Shown: piece by piece, positions 17,501 through 31,061 of the stretch
How positions within the stretch are numbered: the first letter of the stretch is position 1
How the letters are laid out: each line of letters opens with the position of its first letter
Assembly (NCBI GenBank): GCA_024362935.1
Contig: JANCRA010000030.1
Location: 8,910,096 to 8,974,095 of the forward strand
DNA from: Setophaga petechia
Lineage: Eukaryota; Chordata; Aves; Passeriformes; Parulidae
DNA: 64,000 bases
Reading direction: 5' to 3'
Translations under genes and position numbers: made by a program
Notes under the pieces: model-generated
What the model saw: only the letters and a program-made list of their open reading frames with translations
Told to the model about the DNA's origin: nothing
The model's database searches: none

Positions 17501-20500
17501 AGTTCTGCCTCCACCCTCTCTGCTCCAGACACGTGAATCTCAGTAATTCCAACGGGGGGATGGGGCTTGCTTTCCTCCTGGGAGAGCAGGAACTGCAGGG
17601 CTGAGAAAGCTGCACATAAATACAGAGAGCTCAGCCCCAGCCATGCTGGCACTGTGACACCAAAGTTAACCAGCCCTGAGTGCACTGTGAACAGAAAGCA
17701 GAAGTTCAGTCTGGGAGCTCCCAGGCCAGGCTCCAGCTCAGTGTTGGCTCCTTTCTCCAGGTAAGGCTGCCCTGGAGCCCAGGGCTCACACAGCTTTAGT
17801 GCAGGGTGGCCACGGGCCAGAGGATCTCACTAAGCACAGATTTATGCTCGTTTCAAAGCCTATACAATTCATTTCTGTTTTACATTAAGACTGGAAATTT
17901 TGCAGTGAGCAGTGTCACCAAATCCATTTCCCATATATCAACTTCTTCTTAGAGGCTTTTTTTTTTAAATAACATTAAAGATGAACTTAATGAGACACCA
18001 GTACATCTACATCTCCTCCTCTAATCAACAAGCTCCACACAGATATTTAGAAATCTCACCAAAGCCTTATTTCAAGTATCAGCTACATCTGTACTTCCTG
18101 AGATAAGATTGTTCTGGGCACATTGCAGTAACATTCTTTATCACAGTAACATAACTGTAAATATCAGATTCATACCAGCCTTTGTGAAACCTGTGCAGTT
18201 CCTTCCAGCTCAAGGACACAGCTTTAACTCTTCACTGGGCACCATTTGCATGAAGAAATGTAATATCTTTATGCTCAACAAGAAGCAGGTGTGTTATGAA
18301 AGGAGACCAGAGCCTGCATGCAGAGGTTTATCAGACACTGCTGTGGCTCACACCATCAGCTGATGGATGGTCCATGTGCAGGGATGAGAGCTGGGAAAAA
18401 CCAGCACCTTCAAACTCAGCAGTGCCCAGCTTTGTTACTGGTTCCTGCACAGCACAGCACTCTGCAGCCAGGGAAGCACTGGGGAGTTACTCTGAAGCAA
18501 AGGGAATTCTGTGGTCCATCTGGGCAGCCAGGTGTCCTGTGCACCATTCTCCAAGGAAAAGCTCTCACAGTTGAAGCTGCAGATTACTTGGATGTTAATT
18601 AACAGACAACAATAAGACAGATAAGGGGGAGGAGCTGGAGAGGGGTAGAATTGTTTCATTTCGTAATTGCACTTTTCCCCTGATAAGGACTTTTGTCAAG
18701 CACAGAACAATGTGGTTCAACTGGTACCTCACTTCAGCAGGCTGCTAGAAACAGTCATGGTCACCTGTCAGATCACAGCACCCTGAAGGTAACAACAGTT
18801 CTGTTCTCAATTCACTCACCCAAGCACTCAATTCCCATAGGTCTGCTGGCCACAGCCAGCTGTGAGGTCTGCTACAATTAAATTCCACTGTGGTTCTCTG
18901 GCTTTCACACACCAAGGACATTCAGGTCCTCCTGAACCACATCAACATCTCAGCCCTCTTTAAGATGATGCTCTGCAGCCACCCTGCTCTGCTTATTTAT
19001 TCATTTTTGCAGGTTTGGCTTTACAAAGCCCGGCTGAGCCTGGTCCCTGAGGAGCCTCAGAGCCTGCTGCAGCCTTCACACCTGTGTGACACCATCACTT
19101 GTTGCTGGCCAGCTCCTTACTCATCCCCTCCACAGTCATCCTCCCCTGCTTCCCCCTTTGGATTTCACCAAAGCATCCAATGAGCACCAGACAGGAAATC
19201 TCTGCACACCAGCAGCCTCTGGGAGCTGCTGCCCAGGATCACTCTGCATTTCCTCACTGTTCCCACCTCTGGTCACCCTATCCCTGACAGCACAGGGGCC
19301 TGCAGGCTCTGGGGCTCAGACTGCAGCCCTGCAGGGCCCTTTCCAGGCTGTTCTTGAAGAAATGCATTTGCTATGTTCCCTAATCATGTCAAACACCTTC
19401 ACCCAGCCTGAGGCCCAGGAGGTTCTTCTAAAGGCCTTCACTTCTCCTTCCTCCAGGAGAACCTCATTTTTCTTTTTATATCACAACACACTACCTTCAC
19501 TTTCTGACTTTCCTCACCAGCTCTCCAGTCACACTCAGCTTGTCCTGGCTGTCCTTCTACTGGTTTCACATCCTGCCTCATTAAGTTACTCCATTTTGCT
19601 TCCTAAACTTCCTGCATTTCTATGTGCACACCTCAATTCTCCCCAGCCACACCCCAGCAGCAGAGCTGAGCTAATCACTGCCTGCCTGTCCTCATCAGCT
19701 CCAGCACCTTCTGCCATGTCCTGCCCTCAGCCACCCTTGATCCACTTGTATCTCCTCACTTCTCCTGCTCTCCTCTTCTACAGAACACTCCAACCTGTTG
19801 TGTGTCTGTTCCCAGCAGGAGAACCAAAGTCCAGAGATATCAGCCAAGTTTGGGACAGAATATACAAAACCAGAAGAGTTTTCTGTCATTGCAACAAATC
19901 AGAACACTCTGGAGTCCCCACCTAGGGAAACACAAGTCACAGACGTTTTAGGTAAATATTAACTAAGATCTACCTCCTGTTTCAGGAAGATTCAGCAAAA
20001 TGAGAATCAATCTTAACCAGGTTTCATTAGATGCCCAGGAGTGAGCAGGTAATTTTAAAGTATTATTTACATTTTACATCCCAGTGCCTCCAGTAGAACA
20101 GGTTTGTTTCCAAACTGCTGCCCTTCATAAGAACTCCTCAATTTCGTTACTCACAAAATGGAAAAGAGGAACTTCTTCCTTCCACTCAGACTTACAACAT
20201 TTTCAAATCCCTACAGGAAGCCAGCAAATTCCTTTATAAACCAGATTAAATTGTGACATTTAGTAATTAAATTCCCCAAGGTTTTTTCTTCCCATTAGCA
20301 AGTACTGCCCAAGCACAAGGGCCCCTCAGTTCAAACCATGACAGGAATCAATCCCAGGCAATCCACTCCACAGGATAACATCTGTAAAAGATGTGGTGAC
20401 TTGGGGATTGATATGGTTTAGGATACAGCCAACATGAGTGAATCCTGTTCACTAAGGGGTTCTGTCACCTCTGAAAAACATCCCAACACAGATCTACCCC

Positions 20501-21300
20501 ATCTCAAAGCAAAAGCCACAGTGAGCAACCTCCAGAGCCACTGGCAGAGCCTCTCCAGTGCAGACACCCACCTCTGCCTGGCTTTACTGCAAGGATAATT
20601 CAGCACAACTCCAATTCAACACAAAGCTACCAAGGGATGTTATAGATACTTAGTGTGCTGCAAACAGGCAATAAATCATTAGGAGAAATAAAATAATTTC
20701 ACTCTGTTCAGCCTAAATAAGCTTTGACAAAAAACCCAGTCTAGAATACTTTCGCCGCTTTCTCAAATAGGAAGTGGCTTTTCCCTCAAGCTTCAAAGTT
20801 ATTTTTCTGTCAAAGTTCATGATGGCACAGGTCAATGTAACAAAAGTGGAGATTACGCTGCACATCGGCCACATATACGGCACAATATACACATACACAC
20901 CCTACGTGCAACTGCAACAGCTCGTAAGGGGGAGATACAGAAACACACACATAAAAATATCGCCTGTGGCCGGGTGTTGGCTGCTGGCGTTGCCGACTGT
21001 GCGGTGCCGAGGAGCAGAGGGAGGCGGCGGTGACACAGAGCAGAGCGGCCTAGTCCTGCCCGCAGCCTCCCCCCGCTGGCCTGGCCGCCCCTTCCCCTCC
21101 CCGCCGGCCCCGGGCCCGCCCGCAGCTCCCTGGGGGCCGCACGGCGCCCTGCGGGCCCGCCGTGCCGCGGCTCGGGGCGGCACCGGGCCGGAGCGCGGCC
21201 GCCCGGGACCCGCCCCGCTCCGCCCGGCCCGGCGGAGCCCCGGCGCGGGGCCTGGCGCTGCAGGCCCGGCCGGGCGGGCGGCGCTGGCGGCCCGCCGTAC
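14591..21300 (-). other. RAB14: RAB14 intron 1
   Basis: 6.7-kb first intron between the non-coding first exon and the ATG exon. It holds long open frames (for example 19086-19925 on the plus strand) with no recognisable domain. I treat these as chance. No repeat family identified. Confidence 0.6.
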
Positions 21301-21440
21301 CTGTGCTCGGGGCTCAGGGAGCTGTGCAGCGCGGCTGTGCGGGCGGTGCCCGGTGCCCCGCGGGCTGTGTGGCTCGGCTCGGTCCGGGCTCGCTCCGCTG
21401 CCTCAGACGCGGCTCCGCTGCGCCCCCATCACCCCCGCAG
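21301..21440 (-). other. RAB14: RAB14 non-coding exon 1 (inferred)
   Basis: On the minus strand a consensus donor ...GAGCACAG|GTACGG is found at 21301/21300 inside the CpG island, and the next usable acceptor is that of the ATG exon. The transcription start is not visible. The upper limit is set at the YY1-like motif near 21443 and is approximate. Confidence 0.5.
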
Positions 21441-21745
21441 CCAAGATGGCGGCGCCCCTCGCACGGGGTTTCCCCTCCCACTCTCGACGGGCGCCGGGGC
21501 CGCACAAAGAGTGGGAGCGAGGGCGCCGCGCCGCAGCCAATCACGGCGGACGCTGCCCGGCGAGGCCCCGCCCAACCCGCCGGCGCGAGGGGCGGGGCAG
21601 GGCGGGGCCGGGCGGGGCGGGAGCGCGCGCGCGCAGCAGGGCCGGGGCGGGGCCGCGCGCGGGGCGGGGCGGGCGGGAGCGCGCGCGCCCTCAGGCGGAG
21701 GAGCCGCGCCGGCGCCTCAGGGCGGAGCGCGGCCTCGGGCTCCGC

Positions 21746-21807
21746 GGAAAATCCCGGATTTCCGCGCTGTTCTCCCGGAAAATCCCGGATTTCCGCACTG
21801 TTCTCCT
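21746..21807. repeat. 31-bp tandem duplication with an internal inverted repeat in the RAB14 promoter
   Basis: Two nearly identical 31-bp copies (21746-21776, 21777-21807). Each begins with GGAAAATCCCGGATTTCC, whose halves GGAAAATCC and GGATTTCC face each other. Confidence 0.9.
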
Positions 21808-21920
21808 GCAAAATGGCACGGAAGCCAACAGTGACCCGCCCGGAAGCCCCGGCTCGCCGGGACGTGGTGCGAACGGGAGCAGCCCCGCACGGCGCAGGTA
21901 TGGGGCTGTAGCGGCACCTC

Positions 21921-24900
21921 TGAGGGGCTCCAGAGCCCCCCGTGTGTCCCCAGTAACATCATCCGGTGTGTCCCGTGAAATGCTCGAAATGTTCATTTGG
22001 GCTTTGAATGTTTTAAATCGGCTTTTAAACACTTGTGGCATGCGATCCTAATGACCTCAACGCACAACATACTGCCCAAATCTCAGACCTCACGGGATTC
22101 AAAAAATAAATCGGTGGTTCAAGAGTTGTAAAAGTGTATCAATAAATTTCCCCAATAAGGATTTTATTTCAGTTCCACACATTATGGAAAGCATCAGATT
22201 CTGCTGTGTGTCAGTGTCTAAGATTCAAATTGCAGCTTCCCCACTGCCATAACATTTCTGTGGAAGTATTTTCCAGAATGGGCATTTCCCATCTCCATTA
22301 CTGTGACATTACTAATTCCATTTCCATGCTGAGCAACACCCAGGGAATCCTTCACTTTCCATGAATCAGCCACCCCCTAATTATTACTCAACCTCTACCA
22401 GAGAGAAGCAGATAACACTCCCTGTTACCTGGGCAGAAACCTCAGAGAGTGAAAAGCACTGGTGAAAAACAATTAGAATTCTTTTCCCCTTTATCTACAT
22501 GCTAAACAAATAAATCTCTGACAAAAAGCAGAGATTCAAAAATTCAATTCAATTCAATTGTGTTTTTCAATAGAAAAATACAAAATCTGCTGACAATGTA
22601 GTGCAGATGTAGAACTCCTGTCCATTACTGTCAGGTTTCTAACTTCAAAACAGACAACACTACAACAGAATCCTTTTCAAGTTTTGCAAAACCTTATATG
22701 GAGTGACTTTTACTAGGAAAATAGGTCAAAACGAACCAGTGAGAATGATTTCCACGAGAGGGAGTCTTGAAACGGAAAATGACCTGACTGTTGTGACACA
22801 GTTGCAGTCTGGTTTACTGACTTGAAAAAAATACACTTCCCTGCTACTGCCCCAAATATTATTCTATTACCACAGACGCTGTGGTAAAATTCAGAATTGT
22901 TCAAATATCACACACAAAAATACAGTGAGGACTTCTCTACCTGTGGTTCAGTGTTGGCAGAGTCAGGCAGGGTGAGATGGGACTGGTGACAGGTGATTGT
23001 CGCTGCTGTCCATGGGCAGGGCAAGGGGTGCCCAGCCTGCCGAGGGGGCAGTGGCTGATTGGAGCTGCAGTTCCTTTCCCAGGGGGTTCCAAGCTGTGCT
23101 TTGCCCCAGGCAGGCACAGGCTCCTCGGGCTCCTGGGGGTTTGCTCACCCCTGCAGCTCTGCAGTCACACTCACAGGGTGGCACTTCCCCTGCAGTGCCC
23201 ATGGAGACACCTCAGGATTGCTCAACAACTCGGAAAATCACTGTGGTGGCTCAGCTCACTTCAATCTGGGGTCTGGCTCGTGGGGAATCTTAATTGTGGA
23301 CAGAAATTATGGACATTTTTTTACTGAGACATAGTTGGTGGAAAAAGAGACGTGAGAAAATACATCTGAGAAAGCAACAGCTGCCTAATTCAAAGACATG
23401 GTTTCTTTGAGCAAGAAGCTGTTTAATAAAATATGTGATAACAAGAAGTAAAAAAGAAGCCACAAACATCTTGAGAAAGGTGGGACTGACTTTTTATAGC
23501 TGACCAATAGTGAGCTCTAGTTTTGCAATATGTATGAGCCTTATTACTGTGATTATAAAAGTGTTTCTGTTAATCAATAAATCCAAGATTTGTCAATCAT
23601 CAGAAGATGAACAAGTCTCCCGTCTACCTCGTCAAGAAATGAGAAGCAGTTTTGGGGTAAAATGACTTTTGTTTCTTACCTGCAACAAAATTAAAAGCCA
23701 TTACCCAAATGTGAATAAGATTCAGCTTTTTAACTGAAATCCCCAAATATATTTTATGTAAAAGTGCCTTCCTTTCTGAGGTGATGTAAAAGGCAATACA
23801 GATTGGCTTCACAACTCCTGCTTTTGAATTATTTTATATGCTCTGCTCAAATATTCCTACAAAGTTTGAAGTTAACAGAAGGCATGAACGAGAAGGATGG
23901 AGCAACAGCATCTGCATTTCTTTGGTTCTTTATTCTTGTGAGTACTTGAAAGCCTGCAGCAGCTTTTCAACAACAGTTATTGAGAAAAGGCTGACTTCAG
24001 CCCATTCATTGTGAACATCTGGACAGAACCTAACAACAGTAATTAAAACCCACTAAATTGGTAACAATACCAAATTGCCAGGGATGGGATCCTCCTCTAT
24101 GGCCCCACCCTTCCCTGTGGATTTCTGCTGGGTCAGTCCCCTCTTGAGGAGCCTTTTCCACGTGTCTCTTTCTGAGGCCTCTGTCAGGAGGGAACAGCAT
24201 CCAAATGCTCTGCTCACGTGAGCCTTGCTCTTGGGTTTATTTCTGTACCACAAACCCCAGGAAAAGTAAAGACTGAGTTAATGCAGTTGATAAATGGTTT
24301 GGGGATTTTCTTCTTTGCAAATAAATTACAGAGTGATCTGTAGGATCTGCTTCCTTCTTTAGAATGCATCCTTGTAAGAAAATAAATCTAAATATGATTA
24401 AATGACACATCAGTATTCATGAAGAGCATGGGACTGAATGGAATTTTTTATCTGCAACACTCTGTTTTCCCTGAGGACAGCAGTAAGCAGGACAGACTGT
24501 CAGAATTTAAACTGTCAGGACACAAACGGATAATAAAAAGTAGCTAAAGTCAGATTTGTCTGTCTGTCTTGTTCCCCTGAACCCCAGCTTCATCTCCTGG
24601 CTTTGCTCAAGTTTCTCTAGACAGAGACAGAAGGGAGAACACGGGATTTTTCAGGAACTACTTTGAAATCCACTGCTGTGGGAGTTGATCACGTAACTCT
24701 GGATTGGTCACAGATGACTAACTGGTCTTTACTTGTGTTTTATTTTTGAGTTGCCCAGTTCTCCTTTCATCTCTTACCATTTCAGTTTTGTGGTGTCTGT
24801 AGAAATGTTCCTGTGGTCAAGGGTTTTTTTTAGTTCCTTCTTTATCTTTTTTAGTTCCTTCATCTCATGTAAAATAGGCAGCCCAAGCCCACTGGCACTT

Positions 24901-27340
24901 CTACAAACCTCAAAGCTTCAAATTAAACTGATTAATGATAGAAGATCATTTGGGCCAATGGTAATTCTGGTGTCAGTAGATTCAGCTCAGCTGGATTCTC
25001 TCTGTCAGTATTTTGTGGGAATGGCAGTATGGAATGGAAGTGTTCCCCTTTCCACAGGAACTTCAGCATTAATACTGAGGAATATTTCCAAATACATACA
25101 GCAGTGAGCCCACGTGATGGGTCAGTGCTCACCATGACTCCTTTGTCCTGACTGAAGATAAATCTGAGCTTTGCTGACTTCATTTGTCTTATTTTGGAGT
25201 TCACCTTTCAACTCTGATGCCTTGAGTGTAATCCTCAAGTGTTCATACTTCAATGTGCCCTTAGCATGCAGCTTATATTTTAGCACAAAACCAAATTGTA
25301 GAAATGCCTGCACAATAGCAGCATCTGGTTTTCAAAGGCATGCAAGTGCTGTGGTTTCCTGGCTGACACGACAACATGCCCAGAGACCAGATCCTGACAG
25401 TGCTGAAAGACTTGGTGAGTCAATCATCTTGCACAAGGCAGGATGGATCCACACAGAGCTGGTTCTGGGCAGAAAGCAACCTCAGGAGCTGACAGCAACA
25501 GCCTCCAGGGGTTTGTGCCCCTCCTCAAGGTGGTTCCTGGCTGAAGGACTCTGCAGGGCCACAGCTCAAGGCTCCCTGAAAACCTTCCTGCCCTCCTCAT
25601 CACTCACAGCAGTTTCTGCCATCAGGAGACTCCCTTGGTTCTGCTCTGAACCTCTGTGGTTCCACATCTCCCTCTCTGCACTGAGAGGTTGATTCTTGGA
25701 AAGAAACTCCCTCAAATGGTTCAGCATGCCAAGGTCCCTCAACAGCACAAGCATAGCTGCATTTCCAGCTGAATAGTGGAAAAGGGGATGTAAAATTTCC
25801 ATGGAAACATTACAATTTAACAGTACTAAAACTAATTGAACACAGTGTTTTTAAAAGGCTAAGTCATTTTGCATTAATCATATTTGATGGACAGGTGAAG
25901 AATTTTTGGTTTAGCTGTGTAATGATGTTACAAATGCATGATAGGATATGAACACGATGCAGAACATCAAGTAGATGAGTTATGGGAGCAGAATCTGTGT
26001 GATTGTGCAGTGTCAGTGCCTTTTGTAAAGGATCTTCCTGATTTAATGAAAGGTTTGCTCCTGCCTTGGTTATGCACAGTTCTCCCAGACTTCAAATCAA
26101 AATGGCAGATGGTTCTTAGCCCACCTAAAATATTCTGGTTAATAATATTCTCATACACAAAAGCATAACAAAAAACTTCTTCAGTTACAGCCATGACAGA
26201 GGAGAAATACCCACCACTGGCTTTATCAATAACCATGTCTTTGTTCACACAATTCCAGCAGCAAGGGGAGGCATTGTTGGTGGCATAGAAACCTTTTTTG
26301 TGAGACCCACTGCAGGGTGGCACTGTCTCGGTACAGTGCTCCTCTCAAGAGCACAAGGCAGTTCTCTGATTACATGATGGAGAGAGCAAAAGAAAAACAA
26401 CAGCTGTCTGTGGCCTGCCTGCCTGTCTTGGATTTACCACAACTCCCTGGTAGTGCCGAGGAAAAACTCCATAAGAAATGCAAGTTAGAAATTTCTGTTG
26501 TTTGTGAGTGCCATTGGAGATGTCTGACTCGCTCTCAGATGTGTTGTTACATACAACGTTTCACAGAAAATGGAAAATGCTCCCTGGTAAATTGCTCTGA
26601 AGGATCGTGTTCCTTTTTCCAACTTCAAACACAACCACCACGGGAGGGATGAGCTCTGTGTGATGTTCCCAAGCACAGGAACCATGAGGTCCATGTCTTC
26701 ATGTGTGCTCTTAACAGTGTTCAATAATTTATTGTTACACCAAACTTCTTAGGAGCTTAAAGGGCTTATCTAACCAACAATTAGATCTTGTTACCCGTGT
26801 CATGCCAATTTGTTCCCCAGATCTCTGCTCACCCAGTGCCCAGGGGCACTCACTGGGCTGGTGAGCATCAGAACTTGGTGTGGCTCAGGGCTGAGAGGAC
26901 ATCTGCACACACTGATCTGTGACATCTGCACATACAGATCTGTCACATCTGCACACACTGATCTGTCACATCTGCACACACTGATCTGTGCATTCACACA
27001 CCACACATGGCCTGGAGCATGGATGGCTGCAGGACAGGGTCACTGTAAACAGGGGACAGGAAGGAAGAGGTCCCTGGCCTCCAGGGCATGGCCAGTGCTG
27101 CCCGTTCTCCCTCCCTCGGGATCAGGGTGTGCACGGACACTGAGAGCTCCCGGCCCTCGGGGATGGTTACTGGGACATCCCCCACTGTATCCTAGAGTGA
27201 TGTTTGATTGATGACTGTCACCCACAGGGGACTGTACTACAGACCCCCTGCACGTGTGCTTTGGTGTGGACATACCAGTAACTGCATGAAAACTACAAAA
27301 CAAGCAATGCAATTCATGCAATAAAGCATTCAAACATTCT
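21921..27340. other. Gene-free stretch between the RAB14 promoter and the next CpG island
   Basis: AT-rich intergenic DNA. It includes a short (TTCAA)n run near 22541, a CCAAT/TATA/AATAAA arrangement at 23504-23581, and a 23-bp minisatellite at 26899-26990. Open frames here have no recognisable domain or codon bias. Confidence 0.55.
26899..26990. repeat. Four-copy 23-bp minisatellite
   Basis: Exact period of 23 bp at 26899, 26922, 26945 and 26968, consensus ACATCTGCACACACTGATCT plus GTC. Only copy 2 differs noticeably. Confidence 0.93.
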
Positions 27341-27344
27341 CTGG

Positions 27345-28000
27345 AATTGAAGAGGTGGGAGAGGCCGGGATCCCGCGCAGGGACTCCAGGAACGCGCGGG
27401 GGCCGAGGGGCTCGGCGGGTGCAGCCCCGCTGGGGCCGGGGGGCACGGGCGGTACCAGCGCCGTGTCCGGGCTCGCCACTGCGGGGTACCTGTGCCAGGG
27501 AAACTGCCTGGGTACCTGCGCCGGGCTACCCGTGCCCGGATGAGCCGTACGGGGGTAACTGTGCCCGTGTCCCCGCGGTCCCGCAGCCGCGCCCAGCGGG
27601 GCGGGCGGAGGCGGGGGAGCTCCGGGTCCCGCCCCTGGGGCTGCCCGGCTCTGCCCGGCCCTGCCCTGCCCGGCCCCGCAGCTGCCTCTGCCCGCGAGTG
27701 CCAGCACCAGGTAGGGCCGGGAGCGGCTGCCGGGGCTCCCCCGGCCCCTCGGCGCCCGGCCGGGCGGGGGGCACGGGGGCTCGGAGGGACGGAGGGAGGG
27801 AGCGCGGGGCCGGGTCCTGTCCCCGCTCCTGTCCCGGGGCGGTTCCCGCGGCATCTGCGGGGCTGTGCCGGAGCGCTGCCCCCCGGGAGCGGTTCCCGTC
27901 CCGTCCCGGGGGGCGGAGGAGCCCCCGCCAGCCCGGTGCTCCTGTGAACGCCGGGGGAAGCGGTGCGAGTGGTGATGGGAACGGCGGGGGCTTGTTTGTT
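27345..28000 (+). promoter_or_regulatory. CpG island, candidate upstream GSN promoter
   Basis: A 650-bp GC/CpG-rich block with sharp edges. A plus-strand donor CACCAG|GTAGGG at 27710/27711 could end a non-coding first exon. The next gene on this strand is GSN, whose cytosolic form in mammals uses non-coding upstream exons, so this is the natural candidate promoter. No coding exon recognised inside; the long open frames are GC-rich artefacts. Confidence 0.5.
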
Positions 28001-31000
28001 TTGTTCCTTGCCTGGGGGAAGAATGTTTGAAAGCTCTGTTTGAATAGAAATTCAAAAAAATGTAGGCACTGAAAACATATTTAAAATGTTTCCTAGGAAG
28101 AGTGTTTAAAAAAAAAAGTTATGGGGATGACTTGTTTCAAGGAGGCCTCATTAGTAAGTAGATCCCTCTTGGAATAAAACTGCTTTGAATGTTATTTGCT
28201 CTTGGATGTAAAAAATCCGACTTTGCTAACAAGGATGATACTAGCATTGTTTCCCCTTGAGTCTCTTATTTTTCTTACTGATCATTACAATTTCCATTTT
28301 CCACTACCAACTCTGCATGATGCAAGTTTATCGGCAAAAAAAAAAATTTCCTTTATTTCCTTTGTGGGAGTAGAGCATGGCTCAGCTCAGGGTGTCCTGC
28401 TCTGGAGTCAGAGGGGGTGGGGGTTCCTCAAATGCCTCTCCTCCTTTGGGTCTCTCAAACTGTTTTACAGAGAACCTTATGACATCCATCTGCAAAAATG
28501 AAGTGAAACCTGAGTACTGAGGAATGGGTCTCTCACAGGTTATTGCAGCTGCTTTCTCTTGGCCACAAGACAGTTTATTCCATGGTTCCTACCACGGAGA
28601 CATGGGAGATGGAAGCTTAGTCTGTGCAGGAGCAGAGAGAAGCAGAAGTCAGCCCTGTTTGACATCTGCTCCGTGGGATGGGTGCTGCTGGCATTGCTGC
28701 CTCCCTGCCCAGCCCAGTGCCCGGGCTGCCCGTGGTTCCAGGCTCTGCTTGAGCTCTGTCCACTCCAGAGTGGGTGATGGGAATGCTGGCCTGGCACCAG
28801 CCCGGGCTGTCAGTGCCCATCGGTGCCATCGCCAGCTGGCTGAGTGCTGGGGAGTCCAGCTCCTGGATTTCACTGGAATTCAGCATGAACACAGGGTGGG
28901 AATTTTAGTTACACCTCGTTAGTGGCATGGGTGGGTGGTGAGCACCTGAAATGTTCCGTGTTTAAAGACAGGGAGAGATTTCCCAGGGGCTGTCTGAGAG
29001 TTCAGCTGAGTTTTAGTGAGAGCTGAGTACCTGCAGTGTCCCCTGAGGAATAACTCTGGCTCTTGGCAGAGCAGAGGCTTTCTCTGGCTGGGTGGAATTC
29101 CAGTGCTGTGGGGAAAACAGTGGGGAAATTGAACCAGCCATCCATCTCTGGCTGCTTCTGAATGTCCAAAGGGTGACAAGGCAGAATGCCACTGCTGCTG
29201 CTGGTTTAACTTGGATTGTACAGGCACAACTCCAGCCCGTTGTGCATTTGTTCCTTTCATGAGCAGAGCAGGGATGGGAGCACTCTGCAAGCCAGGTTCA
29301 TGGCTCTGCTAATGTCACCAGGGGGGATTGCTGCCAGCTCTGCCTACAAGGCTGCCTGATGTGTTCAGGGCAGGGCTGGCTCTGCAATGATTTCTGTAAT
29401 TCTGGGAGTGCTGCAGCCACACGCAGTGCTGGTGGTGAGGGCAGCAGTGCCACTGAGCCTCTGTGCCAGGAAGGGGCCAGCACCTTCCTCAGAGACCCAG
29501 GCTGGGCCAGAGCTTTCCCCCATCCCATATTCAGATAAAATAACTTTTTGTTGTAGCTTGGGTGTTTTACAGAATTCCAGTGGGAACCAAACCTTTTTTA
29601 AAATAGCCCTGTGACGTATTTAGTGCTCAGGATTTGTATCTGCTTTCAGCTCACTTACAAATACAAGCTTTCCATTTTAATCCAGCCCCAGACATGAATG
29701 TTGCTGCTGAGTGGCATGCATGGGAAAGAGGATTTTGGACAGAAATATGCAGCTTCACAAAACAACTATTTCCCTGCTTTGCTTTGGAATCTGGAGACCT
29801 AAAGAAACTTTTTTTTTGTTATTCTTTAAGCTGAGGTGATCAAGTTTTGCAGCTTGGTTGCAGCAAAGCAGAACATGGTTAAACACAGATATGAAGTGGC
29901 TTGGGTACAATAACTCCTGCCTAGAGAAAAGCAGCTGCTCTGTTTCTGTTCCCTTCCACAACACTCGGGAATTATCATGTGAATAATCAAGTTCTGAGCG
30001 TGTCTCTGCCTCTGCTTGATTATTATCAAATGTTTTTCCTGAAAAGGCAGAAGATTCTGATATGGACAATTTGTCTGTAACAAGCTGTGTATTATTTCTG
30101 TTGGTTAGTGATTGTCTGGTTCTCTGGACCAGGTATTTGATATCCCTTCTAGCAATTTCAGCTGAAAAGAAAATTGTATGCATTGATATTTCATATGTTT
30201 ACTTCTAATCTCTTTTGGATCTTTTTAAACTCAAGACTCAAAGGATGTTTTATACAGTGGCTTTCAGAGGTCACTCAGGTTTTGCATTAGGAAAAAAAAC
30301 CTCAAGTTATTTTTTGTGAAGCTTTTGTGCAGCTCTTTGTGTACCTCTGTCACTTCATTCCTTCTCCTTCTCACAGCATTAGTTCAAGTGTGTGTCTATT
30401 CAGTCCCTTAATCATTAATTAATCACTTCAGACACTAAGAAGCCTAAGGGAATCAGAAAGAAACGCTGGGGATGATTAATTCTTTTCCCATAAAAGCACT
30501 AAACTCGCTGGAGCTCTGAGCCATGCTGGAACTATTTTTCCAGTGTCAGGCACAAGCTCCCTAGGTGGGGATAGTGCACAGCTCTTGAGCTGGAAGCTGG
30601 GCTTGGGCAGTTCTGGAAGTGTTTTCCTGCAGGAGGCTGCACAGAGCAGTGGGAGAGGGGAATGCAGCCGGAGACAGCCCCGGGCACGGCAGAGCTGGCT
30701 CAGCACTGCTCACAGCACATGTGTGCACAGAGATGAGGATGGAAAAGTGCTCAGGCTCTCTGCCTCAGGTCTGTCCTTGTGACTTGGCAGTGGGGAAGTG
30801 CCTGGCTCAGGGATTCTGACTTGGTTCAGGTGTTTCAGTGAGGAGGAGAAGGGTGAATGCCCCGGTGGTGGGATGCCCAGGCACCGTGTGTGCACCAGGC
30901 CTGCATTCAGGGCTTTTCCCTCTGCCTCATCTCTGCTCCCCAGTGAGCCACAGGCGTTGGCAGAATTTCAATATTTACACTGTGTCCCACACCCTGATAG

Positions 31001-31061
31001 CTCCAATGGCCAGAGCAGATTCATCGGGCCCCTGATCAGCTGTCAGACCCTGCTGGGTGCC

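Larger units (their letters stand above)
20990..21920. promoter_or_regulatory. RAB14: CpG-island promoter of RAB14
   Basis: Very GC- and CpG-rich, flanked by AT-rich DNA on both sides. It contains an AAGATGGCGGC YY1-type motif at 21443-21453, a CCAAT box at 21537-21541 and many GGGGCGGGGC Sp1-type boxes between 21590 and 21680. Such promoters are often bidirectional. A plus-strand donor-like GCAG|GTATGG at 21896/21897 would fit a divergent transcript but is unproven. Confidence 0.8.

Noticed and set aside
19086..19925. 279-codon open frame in RAB14 intron 1
   Set aside because: Ser/Leu/Pro-rich C/T-biased sequence with no domain and no splice or promoter support.
20774..22051. 425-codon plus-strand open frame across the RAB14 CpG island
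   Set aside because: Arg/Ala/Gly/Pro-rich translation typical of stop-poor GC-rich DNA, with competing open frames on both strands. It overlaps the promoter and has no domain.
27330..28055. 241-codon minus-strand and 227-codon plus-strand frames in the CpG island
   Set aside because: Overlapping on opposite strands in GC-rich DNA, no recognisable family.
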